From Hadesarchaea archaeon (lineage in GTDB: Archaea > Hadarchaeota > Hadarchaeia > Hadarchaeales > Hadarchaeaceae): DNA of 7,028 nt. The stretch lies in contig JAGMBM010000088.1 of the NCBI GenBank assembly GCA_023129675.1, forward strand, positions 1 through 7,028. The letters run 5' to 3'. The position numbers and the translations under genes are program-made. The notes under the pieces are model-generated. The model did not search any database. It was not told the origin of the DNA and saw only the letters and a list, made by a program, of their open reading frames with translations. Positions 1 through 6,818 of the stretch are shown piece after piece (position 1 is the first letter of the stretch; the number at the start of each line of letters is the position of its first letter).

Positions 1-168
1 AAGTTAAAGGACCGGGCGATCATCGCGGCGGGGCTTGGGCGATACCAGGAGACGACCAAGCGCCTGAAGGAGCACTTCTCGAGCGGGGAGCGTAAGGTTG
101 ACGCGGAGCTCAGGCGAAAAATCGAGAAGATGCGACGGGAGTTGGGCTTGGATATAGCCTACCTCTGA
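1..168 (+). CDS. 3' end of an unrecognised protein
   Basis: An open frame runs from the window edge to a TGA at 166-168 and gives the last 55 residues of a protein whose start lies outside the window. The visible part begins KLKDRAIIAAGLGRYQET and ends GLDIAYL. It is mostly predicted helix and rich in charged residues, with a Lys/Arg/Glu-rich stretch over the last 30 residues, so it is probably soluble. G+C-rich codon use matches the Lhr gene that follows on the same strand. The gap to that gene is about 40 bases, so co-transcription is possible. I do not recognise the family and see no catalytic motif in this fragment. Confidence 0.7.
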   Translation, partial: KLKDRAIIAAGLGRYQETTKRLKEHFSSGERKVDAELRRKIEKMRRELGLDIAYL

Positions 169-211
169 CCCCATTGAAATAAGGACGTTTAGCATAATTT
201 GTTTGGTTGAG

Positions 212-3070
212 ATGTCGGGAAAATCCAACGTGTTCGATGCGCTGGCTAGGCCGATTCGAAAGCTGCTGGCCGAGCGAGGCTTCACTGAGCCCACCCTACC
301 GCAGAACGAGTCAATCCCAAAAATCCTCGAGGGCAAAAACGTCCTGCTCATTGCCCCTGCTGGGACCGGAAAAACCGAGGCGGCCTTCCTCCCCGTGCTC
401 CACCAGCTCCTTCTCTCCACGCGCGAGCGGGGGATCAAGCTCGTTTACATCACCCCCCTTCGGGCACTCAACCGAGACATGCTCGAGCGGCTCGAGTGGT
501 GGTGCCGCGCCCTAGACCTGCGTATCTCGGTTCGCCACGGGGACACCGAGGCACGCGAGCGCCGAGCACAGGCCCTAATCTCACCCGATGTGTTGATCAC
601 GACCCCCGAGACGCTACAAATTTTTCTGATGGGGCGGAGGCTCAGCCAGCACCTGCGGAGCGTGCGGTGGGTAATAATTGATGAAGTCCACGAGCTCGCG
701 GACAACAAGCGCGGGGCCCAGCTCTCCCTCACGCTCGAGCGCCTACGCAAGCTCCGCGGGGGTGAGTTCCAGCTCATCGGGCTCTCGGCCACGATTGGCT
801 CCCCCCAGGAGGTCGCGCGGTTTCTCGTGGGGGTTGGGCGGCCGTGCGAGGTCGTCGACGTGAGTGTAGCGCGGGAGCTCAAGCTCGATGTTTCCTACCC
901 AACACCGACCAAGCGTGACGAACGGCTTGCGTCGGAACTCTACACCTACCCCCCGGTCGCCGCCCGTTTGCGCGCGATGCGGAAGCTCATCGAGGACCAC
1001 GACTCCACGCTAGTTTTCACGAATACTCGCTCGACAGCTGAAATCTTGGCGAGCCGCTTCCGCATCTGGGACATTCGATTTCCCCTGAGCGTACACCACG
1101 GGTCACTTTCTAGCTTCACCCGGCTCCGGGCCGAGCAGGGGCTCAAGGGGGGCGAGCTCAAGGGAATCGTCTGTACCTCATCGATGGAGCTCGGGCTCGA
1201 CATAGGGCGCATCGACCTCGTCGTCCAGTACAATTCCCCTCGCCAGGTGACCCGCCTGCTCCAGCGCGCAGGTCGTAGCGGCCATCGGATAGGCGAGGTG
1301 ACCAAGGGGATAATCCTAGTCCAGGACCCCGACGATGCGATCGAGTCAATCGTGATCGCCGCCCGCTCCCACCAACGAGAGCTCGAGCCGGTGGTGGTTC
1401 CCGAGAAGCCATTCGACGTGCTCCTCCACGCGCTCGTCTCGATCACGGTGGTTCAACGCAGGGGGAGCGTCGATGAGGCGTTCGAGCTCTTCCGACGCGC
1501 TTATCCATTCAGAAATCTCGAGCGGGAGGACCTGCTCAAGGTGCTAGGGTTCGCGCAGAGCTTGGAGCGACGGCTGGTGTGGGTTTCCGAGGATGGGAAG
1601 GATTTTGCCCGCCCTCGATCGACGGAGCGGGTCTTCAACTACTATTTTTCGAACCTCTCGATGATCCCCGTGCTCCGGCAGTACCTGGTGATCGATGATG
1701 AACGGGGCCAACCGGTCGGGGTCCTCGATGAGTCTTTTGTCGCGGAGTACGGCGAGCCCGGGGTGAAGTTCGTGATTGGGGGGGAGCTCTGGCGCATCCT
1801 GCAGGTGTTCAAGGACAAGGTCTACGTGAAGCCCGACGAGGACCCGCTCGGGGCGATCCCGACCTGGATAGGTGAGGAAATCCCCGTGCCCTACTCGGTG
1901 GCCCAGGAGGTGGGGAAACTCCGGGCGCAGCTCGAGGAGTTCGTGCGTGCGGGCAAAAAGTTCGAGGAGGCGGCCGCGGAGCTCGCCAAGCGCTACGGGG
2001 CGGACGAGGGGACGATGCGGCTCGCGCTCGCCGACGCCCACCGGCAGGTCGAGGCGGCCCTGCCCCTGCCCACGGATCGACGCCTCACGGTGGAAAAAAC
2101 CAAGGAGATTTGCGTGGTAAACGCCTGCTTTGGGACGCTCGTCAACCGAACGCTCGCCCGACTGCTCGCCTACAAAGCATCGGCCGAGCTCGGGGAGACG
2201 ACCTCGACCTCCGTAGACTCCTACCGGATCCTGCTCCGCTCTGAAACGCTTGAACCAGAGGGCGTGATCGAGATTCTGCGCGGCAGGCTAAGCGCGGACC
2301 TCCAGCGAGATCTCCAGGAGATCATCAAGGAGAGCCGGTTCTTCCGGTGGCGGCTGGCGCAGGTAGCCCGACGGATGGGGGTGCTCGAGCGAGAGGCCGA
2401 GCTCACGAGCGCTGTTTTAGACAAGCTCATGCGCGCACTCAAGGGCACCCCGGTATTTGAGGAGACATTCAAAGAGGTCGTGCATAAGGACCTCGACTTG
2501 AAGCGCACGCTCGAGGTGCTTGAACGCATCCGCAGGGGTGAAATCGAACTCATCTCGTTGGGGGAGCTGGCCGAACCCACGCCCGTGTCGAGCTTTGCGT
2601 GGCGCCAGCGCTACCTCGCCCTCGAACCCGTGATGCCCGAGCGGCTCAAGTTGCTCGCGATAGCCTCGACTAAAGCGCGGCTGCTGAGCGAGGCCCGTAC
2701 CTTTGCGTGCACCCAGTGCAAGCGCTACGTGGAGGAGCTCCAACTTCACGAACTCGATGAAGAACCGAAGTGTTCGCGCTGTGGGTCGACGATGCTGGGG
2801 ATGGTCGAGGAGCCGGCTGAGGAGGTCCGGCGGGCGATCGAGCTCTTGGAGCGGGGGAGGAAAAGCCCGACTTGGCGGGAGCTGCAGGAGAGCGCGAAGC
2901 TCATCGGTCAGTACGGAAAGCTCGCGGCGCTCGCACTGGTTGGTCGGGGAGTCACGCCATCAGCAGTGAGGGAGATATTGGCTAAGGAACAGAAATTCTC
3001 TAGCAAGTTCCTAGAACTCCTACTTCGAAAGGAGCGGGAGGCGTTGTTCCGACGGTTCAGGTGGGCATAA
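212..3070 (+). CDS. lhr: Lhr-family ATP-dependent helicase (superfamily 2)
   Basis: Large helicase-related protein, 952 residues from the ATG at 212, an ordinary length for archaeal Lhr. It should use ATP to translocate on or remodel nucleic acid; Lhr proteins are linked to DNA repair and, in some archaea, RNA metabolism. Visible in order: a Q-motif-like FTEPTLPQ near residue 24, Walker A APAGTGKT (48-55), TPLRAL (81-86), TTPET (130-134), Walker B DEVH (157-160), SAT (192-194), TSSMELGLDIG (322-332) and motif VI QRAGRSGHR (351-359). The following several hundred residues fit the winged-helix and Lhr-core region. A putative zinc ribbon lies near the end (C833-x2-C836 and C854-x2-C857). A TTG at 203 in frame would add three residues; I prefer the ATG because family members usually begin just before the VFDAL-like segment. 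No strong ribosome binding site is visible, so a leaderless or short-leader transcript is possible, with a weak A/T stretch at 174-183. The XPD/DinG-like gene follows after 3 bases. Confidence 0.95.
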   Translation: MSGKSNVFDALARPIRKLLAERGFTEPTLPQNESIPKILEGKNVLLIAPAGTGKTEAAFLPVLHQLLLSTRERGIKLVYITPLRALNRDMLERLEWWCRALDLRISVRHGDTEARERRAQALISPDVLITTPETLQIFLMGRRLSQHLRSVRWVIIDEVHELADNKRGAQLSLTLERLRKLRGGEFQLIGLSATIGSPQEVARFLVGVGRPCEVVDVSVARELKLDVSYPTPTKRDERLASELYTYPPVAARLRAMRKLIEDHDSTLVFTNTRSTAEILASRFRIWDIRFPLSVHHGSLSSFTRLRAEQGLKGGELKGIVCTSSMELGLDIGRIDLVVQYNSPRQVTRLLQRAGRSGHRIGEVTKGIILVQDPDDAIESIVIAARSHQRELEPVVVPEKPFDVLLHALVSITVVQRRGSVDEAFELFRRAYPFRNLEREDLLKVLGFAQSLERRLVWVSEDGKDFARPRSTERVFNYYFSNLSMIPVLRQYLVIDDERGQPVGVLDESFVAEYGEPGVKFVIGGELWRILQVFKDKVYVKPDEDPLGAIPTWIGEEIPVPYSVAQEVGKLRAQLEEFVRAGKKFEEAAAELAKRYGADEGTMRLALADAHRQVEAALPLPTDRRLTVEKTKEICVVNACFGTLVNRTLARLLAYKASAELGETTSTSVDSYRILLRSETLEPEGVIEILRGRLSADLQRDLQEIIKESRFFRWRLAQVARRMGVLEREAELTSAVLDKLMRALKGTPVFEETFKEVVHKDLDLKRTLEVLERIRRGEIELISLGELAEPTPVSSFAWRQRYLALEPVMPERLKLLAIASTKARLLSEARTFACTQCKRYVEELQLHELDEEPKCSRCGSTMLGMVEEPAEEVRRAIELLERGRKSPTWRELQESAKLIGQYGKLAALALVGRGVTPSAVREILAKEQKFSSKFLELLLRKEREALFRRFRWA

Positions 3071-3073
3071 GAA

Positions 3074-4732
3074 ATGGGAAAATTAGAGCTCGGCTTGTAT
3101 GATACAAAAAATCGCTTGCAAGAGCCGCTGCGCTACTCATTGGGAAAAACTCAAACCGACTTAATCGAGGAAATCTTGGAAGCCTTCCGCGGAAACGACA
3201 TCGTCTTCCTTAAGGGAGCCGTGGGCAGCGGCAAATCGGTGGTCGGTCTTCGAACAATCCTCGAGTTTGGGAAAGGCGTTGTTTCGGTCCCAACGAAGGT
3301 GCTCTCGGACCAGTACGTTGCAAGCTACGAGAAAGAAAAGTATTTTATGAAGGCGGATGGTTCAGCAGCGAAAATAGACATTCTAAAGGGGCGCGGGAAC
3401 TTTCGCTGCATGTACATGGCGGACAAGGGGTGGAAAATTTCATGCGCTGCTAGCACTCTGCCTTGCAGGAGACCCCTCAACAAGGAGGCCGGGGAGCGCA
3501 GGATCGATGCCCTGCAGGATTGCCCTCACTGGGGATTCATCTTCGCGAGCGGTTGGAGGGATTCGATAAAAAATGCCGAGGTAATGCCATACCAAGGGAT
3601 AAAGGGGAATTGGCTCTGGTGCATGCGGGGTGAGTGTCCGTACTGGAAGCAATTTGGCGCGTATGTTTTTTCCGACGCTATCGTGATGAACTCCGCGAAG
3701 TGGGCGGCCGAGCTTAACATCGGGAGATTGCCGGAGGTTCCACTCACGGTTGTCGACGAAGCCGATGGATGGCTGGACTCGCTCGCTGTGAAGGTTTCCC
3801 TCACGCAAAAGGTGATGGAACGGGTTCTAGAGAAAATTGAGAGACTCTCCGGTGAACGGGAGGAGCTGGGGGATGAGGGAGAAACGCTGCATGATATGTG
3901 GTCGGGCGTCCTCGATGGTAGAGGTGACCCAATAGAGCTGGCGGGCCATCTGGCTGGGCTGCTCGATGAAATGGATGAAACCTCTGGGACTCTTTATTGG
4001 AAGCTGAGGTCGGTCTTGGAGCACAAAGATCACGCGGAGTGGGAACATGTGGAGAAGGGGATAGTTTACTTTGTCCCTGATCCAAAAATAGTCCTCCAGC
4101 GAATTCTCGAGGCGGTGGGCGGCAAGTGGCTTCTGATGAGCGCGACCGTCCAGGGCGAGGATGTTCTAAGGGAAGTATTTGGGATAGAGCCGACTTTTGT
4201 GGAAGGCGAGACGAGGTTTCCCGGAAAAATCATTCAGAGGAAGCTGGGGCAGGAGGAAACGGTCAATTACAGGAGGTGGGCCGACGATGGGTTCAGGCGA
4301 AGGTATTGGGACCTCCTGTCGAAGATGAGGCGCAGGGCCAAGCGTCCCAGCTTCGTGCCTGTGCACTCACTAAAGTACCTGCCCCCCAAGCTCAGGGAGG
4401 ACATGCTGAGAAATAGTGTGGATGCTTATGAGCTCGGGAGGGCCCAGTTTTCGACCAAGATGGATCGTGGGGCAGACCTCAAGGGAAGGGGAAGTGTCAT
4501 CCTCCTGAAATTTCCGTACCCGGAGCGCGGGGATCCTCTGTTGAAGGGGATGGAGCGCCGTCTAGGTCCTAGGGCTTTCTGGGCGTACTACCAAGATATG
4601 GCTGAGCGAGAGTTCGTCCAGCAGGTAGGTAGAGTGCTCCGTTCACCTAGTGATGTGGTCGAGTTCTGGAGCCCTGATGAAACGTGCCATAGAAAGCTGA
4701 AAAAGGTGTGGAAAGGTGTGGTTGAATCTTGA
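3074..4732 (+). CDS. Compact XPD/DinG-like helicase with a cysteine cluster
   Basis: A 552-residue superfamily 2 helicase of the XPD/Rad3/DinG type, which unwinds DNA 5' to 3' and usually carries an iron-sulfur cluster. Visible: Walker A GAVGSGKS (48-55), LKGRGNFRC (104-112) as in the segment leading into the DinG/XPD cluster, further cysteines at 124, 131, 150, 183 and 188, the CPYW motif (188-191), DEAD (228-231), SAT (356-358), a motif V-like segment RGADLKG (465-471) followed by FPYPERGDP, and motif VI QQVGR (516-520). The stretch at about 235-345 between DEAD and SAT would hold a reduced Arch-type domain (inference). It is shorter than E. coli DinG, and the fourth DinG cysteine position carries Phe194. 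The ATG lies 3 bases after the Lhr stop, with GGTGG at 3060-3064 as ribosome binding site, so the pair is probably translationally coupled. Its composition is less G+C rich than Lhr, which hints at a separate origin. The family-level call is firm; XPD versus DinG is not settled. Confidence 0.85.
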   Translation: MGKLELGLYDTKNRLQEPLRYSLGKTQTDLIEEILEAFRGNDIVFLKGAVGSGKSVVGLRTILEFGKGVVSVPTKVLSDQYVASYEKEKYFMKADGSAAKIDILKGRGNFRCMYMADKGWKISCAASTLPCRRPLNKEAGERRIDALQDCPHWGFIFASGWRDSIKNAEVMPYQGIKGNWLWCMRGECPYWKQFGAYVFSDAIVMNSAKWAAELNIGRLPEVPLTVVDEADGWLDSLAVKVSLTQKVMERVLEKIERLSGEREELGDEGETLHDMWSGVLDGRGDPIELAGHLAGLLDEMDETSGTLYWKLRSVLEHKDHAEWEHVEKGIVYFVPDPKIVLQRILEAVGGKWLLMSATVQGEDVLREVFGIEPTFVEGETRFPGKIIQRKLGQEETVNYRRWADDGFRRRYWDLLSKMRRRAKRPSFVPVHSLKYLPPKLREDMLRNSVDAYELGRAQFSTKMDRGADLKGRGSVILLKFPYPERGDPLLKGMERRLGPRAFWAYYQDMAEREFVQQVGRVLRSPSDVVEFWSPDETCHRKLKKVWKGVVES

Positions 4733-4745
4733 TTTGTCGGTTGAG

Positions 4746-5654
4746 CTATCTTCTTTTTTTTCTCATCCTTTTCTTCCGGGCGCGGCCAGTTTTCATTGCC
4801 CAGGGAGCCCACATCGCGCCCTCGATCGCGCCAACAACGAGAAGCGATACGAGTATGATCGCCAAGTTCCGGTAAATGCTAAAGTCTTCCGCGTAAAATA
4901 CCAAAAACAATATGAAGAAAATCAGCCAGCCACAGCCCACCACAGTTGAAACCGCAGTCCTTACGGCCAAGCCAGGCCGCTTCTTCCGAGCGCGGCCAGT
5001 TTTCTTATCTATCGTGATTCCCCAGGAAGCCCACATCGGACCGAGTATCACACACATAACAAGAATCGATGCTAAAACAATCGCTAAATTCTCGTAAATG
5101 CTGAAGCCTTCAGCGTAAAATGCCAAAAACAGTATGAAGAAGATCGGCCAGCCACAGCCCACCACAGTTGAAACCGCAACCCTTGGAGCCAATCCGGGTG
5201 GCGTCTTCCGGGCGCGGCCAATTTTGATTCCCCAGTAAGCCCACGCCGGACCACGTATCGCGCCCGTAACGAGAATCGATGCTAAAACAATCGCTAAATT
5301 CTCGTAAATGCTGAAGCCTTCCGCGTAAAATGCCAAAAACAATATGAGGAAGATAAGCCAGCCAACGCCAGCTACGATAGAAACTGCAACCTTTGCGGCC
5401 CCTCCGGGCGGCCTCTTCCGGGCGCGGCCAGTTTTGATTCCCCAGTAAGCCCACATCGGACCGAGTATCGCGTACATAACGAGAAGCGATGCGAATACAA
5501 TGGCTAAATTCCAGTAAACGCTAAAGCCTTCCGCGTAAAATGCCAAAAACAATATGAGGAAGATAAGCCAGCCAACGCCAGCTACGATAGAAACTGCAAC
5601 CTTTGCGGCCCCTCCGGGCGGCATTTCACCTTTACACTCTTGTCTCCCTCTCAT
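4746..5654 (-). CDS. Membrane protein of four tandem two-helix repeats
   Basis: A 302-residue protein made of a short N-terminal leader (1-11) and four consecutive units: 12-81, 82-151, 152-225 and 226-302. Each unit has a P-P-G-x-A start (R-P-G in the last), a hydrophobic helix around VGWLIFLILFLAFYA, a short turn like EGFSIYEN, a second helix around NLAIVLASILV and a basic linker GRARK. That predicts eight transmembrane helices. The basic linkers suggest that linkers and both termini face the cytoplasm while the acidic turns face out. The last unit ends in a Lys/Arg-rich tail. I do not recognise a named family and see no catalytic or transport motif. The ATG at 5654 has GGAGA (5665-5661) six bases upstream and a TATA-like box at 5691-5699. 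An in-frame ATG at 5624 has GGTGA immediately before it, too close to be ideal. The stop lies 13 bases from the convergent helicase stop. Confidence 0.85.
   Translation of the reverse strand: MRGRQECKGEMPPGGAAKVAVSIVAGVGWLIFLILFLAFYAEGFSVYWNLAIVFASLLVMYAILGPMWAYWGIKTGRARKRPPGGAAKVAVSIVAGVGWLIFLILFLAFYAEGFSIYENLAIVLASILVTGAIRGPAWAYWGIKIGRARKTPPGLAPRVAVSTVVGCGWPIFFILFLAFYAEGFSIYENLAIVLASILVMCVILGPMWASWGITIDKKTGRARKKRPGLAVRTAVSTVVGCGWLIFFILFLVFYAEDFSIYRNLAIILVSLLVVGAIEGAMWAPWAMKTGRARKKRMRKKRR
4751..4775 (+). terminator. Oligo-T terminator of the two-helicase operon
   Basis: Nineteen bases after the XPD/DinG-like stop codon lies a pyrimidine-rich tract with eight consecutive T (4754-4761) and further T clusters to 4775. 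Archaeal transcription commonly ends at such T tracts without a hairpin, and I see no stable stem here. The tract also forms the antisense of the Lys/Arg-rich tail of the convergent membrane protein gene. Confidence 0.55.
5314..5412. repeat. 99-bp perfect repeat, copy in unit 2
   Basis: This stretch is identical base for base to 5524-5622, at an offset of 210. It spans the first transmembrane helix of the unit through to the start of the unit. Identity at wobble positions as well as coding positions means the copy is recent or kept alike by recombination. Confidence 0.95.
5524..5622. repeat. 99-bp perfect repeat, copy in unit 1
   Basis: Partner of 5314-5412, identical across all 99 positions. 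The match stops sharply at 5623, where the unique N-terminal leader begins, and at 5523, where a single G/A difference starts the diverged half of the unit. Confidence 0.95.
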
Positions 5655-5660
5655 GGTTTG

Positions 5661-5700
5661 TCTCCTACCTTCAGGGAATCATTTTGAGACAATATAAAGT
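5661..5700 (-). promoter_or_regulatory. TATA box and ribosome binding site of the repeat membrane protein
   Basis: Read on the - strand, ACTTTATATT (5700-5691) is a good archaeal TATA box. A start of transcription about 26 bases on would fall near 5669, leaving a leader of about 15 bases that contains GGTAGGAGA (5669-5661), six bases before the ATG at 5654. The spacing fits an independent promoter for this gene rather than only read-through from the four-helix gene. Confidence 0.6.
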
Positions 5701-5725
5701 TTAGCTCAATCCATGCTGTGTTGCA

Positions 5726-6157
5726 TTATTTCGTCTTCAAGCTAAGCGTTCCACCAATCAGGGCCAATACTCCGCCGACGATGCAGACGTAAAAACCGTA
5801 GCCAGAACTAAGATGTAGCTCGGGTTCCGTAACGACCCGCGATAGATAAGTGCTGACATCGAAGTAACCCCAAGCTCCTCCAGCGATAGCGGTTATCCCG
5901 CCTATCGGGAGCAAGAAGCCTACGGGTCTCTTCTCTTTCAGCAGCGCGAAGCCCCCCAACAGAGCGATGATGCCTCCAGCCAAAGCGGGGTAAGGAGAAT
6001 AAAAAGAAATTACCCGAGTTGTTCTCAGGCCCCATCCAGAATCGCCCCACCCTGACCATCCTCCCATATAGCTTCGGCCTATCCAAGGCAGAAAGACCCC
6101 GACCACCGCCAGAATACCACCGATTAGCCCGATGATCAAGAGCGTTTGCTTCTCCAT
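5726..6157 (-). CDS. Small four-helix membrane protein
   Basis: A 143-residue, glycine-rich membrane protein from the ATG at 6157; an in-frame GTG at 6166 would add three residues. Predicted transmembrane segments lie at about 5-26, 57-73, 80-99 and 118-139. The first ends in FLPWIG and is followed by an outward loop rich in Trp and Gly (MGGWSGWGDSGWGL, 31-44). A short basic turn KEKRP (74-78) joins helices 2 and 3, and the protein ends in LKTK, so both termini are probably cytoplasmic. FLPW after the first helix is common in small four-helix proteins of archaea and bacteria that have no known function. I see no catalytic residues. A GTGA sits just before the ATG and a TATA-like box lies at 6191-6199. 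The neighbouring repeat membrane protein follows on the same strand after 71 bases and may act with it, but nothing in the sequence shows this. Confidence 0.8.
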   Translation of the reverse strand: MEKQTLLIIGLIGGILAVVGVFLPWIGRSYMGGWSGWGDSGWGLRTTRVISFYSPYPALAGGIIALLGGFALLKEKRPVGFLLPIGGITAIAGGAWGYFDVSTYLSRVVTEPELHLSSGYGFYVCIVGGVLALIGGTLSLKTK

Positions 6158-6168
6158 TCTTTTCACTT

Positions 6169-6200
6169 TCAGCTAGTTGCGGACATTCAGTTTTAAAAAC
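6169..6200 (-). promoter_or_regulatory. TATA box of the four-helix membrane protein, with possible upstream terminator
   Basis: On the - strand the sequence GTTTTTAAAAC (6200-6190) directly after the stop of the Nse3-like gene fits a TATA box. It would place the transcript start near 6169, about 12 bases before the ATG at 6157. The run of five T in the same element could also help end the upstream transcript. Both roles are inferred from position and composition. Confidence 0.45.
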
Positions 6201-6818
6201 TTATTTTACTTCATTTTTCCCCGTTTCTTCCTCTTTCTCGGTTTCAACTTTTGGCTCGGCCTCAGCTTCGCTGGGTTTCTCTTCTTTTCCAAGCAGCAGC
6301 CCAAGCAGGGTCCGCTGGTCGATTTCGGCCCGCGCGCGCCACCCCACATATAGCAACCCCTCGTCGTCCTCCGAGAGATAGCCCCGGCGGATGAACCGGT
6401 CGATGGTCGACTCGATGCGCCAGCGCGGGAATTTCTCCTCAAGCATCCGCTCGACCTCCTTGAGGGGGACCTTTCCTCGCTTCGAGAGGATGTGGGCGAG
6501 AGCGACCGTGAGCATGGCCATGTCGTCGATCCGCCACCCGAAGGTCCGGACCTCGGTGAGTTTTGGGTGCCCGCGCAGGATCACGTAGTAGCGGTCGGAT
6601 TCGGAGCTGGTCTCACCCTCGCTCACCCGCTTCACCTGCAGCCCGAGCTTCTCGAGCTCGGCGTCGAAGAGCTTTAGGACCTGCTCGTAGTCCCGCCCCA
6701 GGGCTCGCCTCAGCTCCCACGCCTTTGCCCCCGGCTGCATGTGGTGTTTGTAGAGTAGGAGCTGGGCAGCCCGCGCCAGTTTCTCGCGGAGCTCCACGAT
6801 GTCTTGCCCCTCAGCCAC
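6201..6818 (-). CDS. Tandem winged-helix protein resembling MAGE/Nse3
   Basis: A 205-residue soluble protein with two winged-helix-like halves, about 8-82 and 97-167, then a charged, probably disordered Glu/Lys tail (178-205). The first half has AQLLLYK (18-24), a helix with DYEQVLKLFDAELEKLGL (43-60) and a strand YYVILRG (77-83). The second has a helix MAMLTVALAHILSK (100-113), then RFIRRGYL (141-148) and GWRARAE (159-165). This order follows MAGE proteins, including Nse3, where YxLxN closes the first half and YL plus W-G-P-R-x-x-x-E-T-S closes the second. Nse3 is a KITE subunit that binds the Nse4 kleisin and DNA in Smc5/6. The start is a GTG at 6818 with AAAGGAGG (6833-6826) seven bases before it. 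The gene overlaps the upstream Nse4-like gene by 8 bases, pointing to coupled translation and a shared complex. Alternative: another KITE or ScpB-like winged-helix protein. The fold call is moderately sure; the Nse3 link is inference. Confidence 0.6.
   Translation of the reverse strand: MAEGQDIVELREKLARAAQLLLYKHHMQPGAKAWELRRALGRDYEQVLKLFDAELEKLGLQVKRVSEGETSSESDRYYVILRGHPKLTEVRTFGWRIDDMAMLTVALAHILSKRGKVPLKEVERMLEEKFPRWRIESTIDRFIRRGYLSEDDEGLLYVGWRARAEIDQRTLLGLLLGKEEKPSEAEAEPKVETEKEEETGKNEVK

Larger units (their letters stand above)
4746..5621 (-). repeat. Four tandem coding repeats (210, 210, 222, 234 bp)
   Basis: The repeat units in gene order are 5412-5621, 5202-5411, 4980-5201 and 4746-4979. 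Units 1 and 2 are both exactly 210 bp. Unit 3 carries a 12-bp in-frame insertion near 5004-5015 that adds four residues to the basic linker. Unit 4 carries the extra basic tail and the stop. All lengths are multiples of three, so the repeats also keep other frames open, which explains the spurious overlapping ORFs here. Confidence 0.95.

Noticed and set aside
4..438. Open frame on the - strand opposite the start of Lhr
   Set aside because: It is antisense to the unrecognised partial gene and the Lhr N terminus, where helicase motifs are clear, and its translation is Ser/Arg-rich without any family features.
946..1446. Long - strand open frame inside Lhr
   Set aside because: It is an antisense shadow of G+C-rich coding sequence; the + strand frame here encodes helicase motifs V and VI.
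1544..2041. 165-residue - strand open frame inside Lhr
   Set aside because: Composition is the Leu/Arg/Pro/His-rich type expected from reading a G+C-rich gene backwards, with no start signal or recognisable domain.
4716..4949. + strand open frame starting at the end of the XPD/DinG-like gene
   Set aside because: It is antisense to the last repeat unit, has no ribosome binding site of its own and no recognisable features.
5110..5454. Second - strand frame open across the membrane repeats
   Set aside because: It is open because the repeat units are multiples of three bases long; the main frame has consistent hydrophobic helices, a promoter and a ribosome binding site.
4746..5622. CRISPR array or non-coding direct repeats
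   Set aside because: Units are about 210 bp, continuous and without spacers, and they keep a single reading frame encoding hydrophobic helices, so they are coding repeats.
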